Origin: Moraxella lacunata
GTDB taxonomy: Bacteria; Pseudomonadota; Gammaproteobacteria; Pseudomonadales; Moraxellaceae
NCBI RefSeq assembly: GCF_002027545.1
Contig: NZ_MXAN01000019.1
Location: forward strand, 50,734 to 80,756
Direction: 5' to 3'
Length of the DNA stretch: 30,023 nt
Every line of letters begins with the position of its first letter. Positions within the stretch are counted from its first letter, which is position 1. The notes under the pieces are model-generated. The model did not search any database, had not been told where the DNA came from, and saw nothing but the letters and a program-made list of their open reading frames with translations. Below, piece after piece: positions 29,935-30,023 of this stretch. Position numbers and translations under genes: made by a program.

Positions 29935-30023
29935 ATGCAAAACGAACTTTTTATGATAGACAACCCCTGCATTGGCGTGTGTGCCATGAATAAAAAGGGC
30001 TACTGTGAACCGCACCCCAAAAG
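29935..30023 (+). CDS. DUF1289 domain protein, N-terminal part (cut by window end)
   Basis: The first 29 codons read MQNELFMIDNPCIGVCAMNK followed by KGYCEPHPK. The pattern NPCxGVC...GYC is the start of the DUF1289 (Fe-S-like cysteine) family, small cytoplasmic proteins of unknown role. The rest lies outside the window. Confidence 0.7.
   Translation, partial: MQNELFMIDNPCIGVCAMNKKGYCEPHPK

Noticed and set aside
1..30023. CRISPR arrays, tRNA, rRNA, riboswitches, full insertion sequences or phage genes
   Set aside because: I saw no spaced direct repeats, no cloverleaf ends, no rRNA-like stretches, no transposase or phage structural proteins. Absence by eye is not proof for small RNAs.

Overview
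The window looks like a chromosomal stretch from a Moraxella-like gammaproteobacterium (Moraxellaceae). Grounds: base composition near the low-to-mid 40s percent GC by eye, many short hairpin terminators with an AACACCGC stem, and genes typical of host-associated Moraxella and Neisseria (NgoPII-type restriction-modification, PACE efflux pumps, CueR). The genus is an inference. There are no rRNA or tRNA genes, no CRISPR array, no prophage and no full insertion sequence; small non-coding mobile elements and short repeats are common.

Layout. 1-4.2 kb: a lipoprotein esterase broken by a MITE, an AraC regulator, a MarR/PACE-efflux/DUF333-lipoprotein module whose pump is frameshifted by a 22-bp tandem duplication, and an EamA transporter broken by a second copy of the MITE plus an amber codon. 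4.3-5.5 kb: a BigR/YgaV-type sensor with a YgaP-like rhodanese and a DUF2892 membrane protein (sulfide/persulfide theme). 5.6-7.8 kb: an LLM flavin monooxygenase with a frameshifted SDR. 7.9-9.8 kb: arsR-arsC-acr3 arsenic operon, bracketed by Neisseriaceae-like DNA uptake sequences. 9.85-11.4 kb: copper module of cueR facing a previously unlisted 48-residue, 12-cysteine metallothionein-like gene and a tandem-DUF305 lipoprotein, with a MerR-type 19-bp-spacer promoter. 11.4-15.3 kb: a decayed, apparently chimeric quinone oxidoreductase, a nitroreductase, and a periplasmic metallo-hydrolase divergent from a LysR regulator. 15.5-20.5 kb: an ABM lipoprotein, a membrane protein/marR pair with three shared operators and a 202-bp MITE in the marR leader, an alpha/beta hydrolase lipoprotein, a TetR regulator, and an intact second copy of the MarR/PACE/DUF333 module. 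20.6-30 kb: a 1593-residue fusion of DEDD exonuclease, RecQ helicase and UvrD-like helicase, a Kef-type antiporter, a GGCC-specific (NgoPII/HaeIII-like) restriction-modification operon led by a YqiA-like esterase, and the start of a DUF1289 gene.

Together the genes form a stress and detoxification region (arsenic, copper, biocides, electrophiles, sulfide) next to a DNA-defence/repair region. Five broken genes lie in the first 12.2 kb and none that I can see in the rest. The strongest signals are the near absence of GGCC sites, which fits the resident enzyme; the two paralogous efflux modules with matching operators; a TA-targeting 89-bp MITE whose in-silico excision restores a reading frame; and the exonuclease-RecQ-UvrD fusion, whose role I cannot assign.
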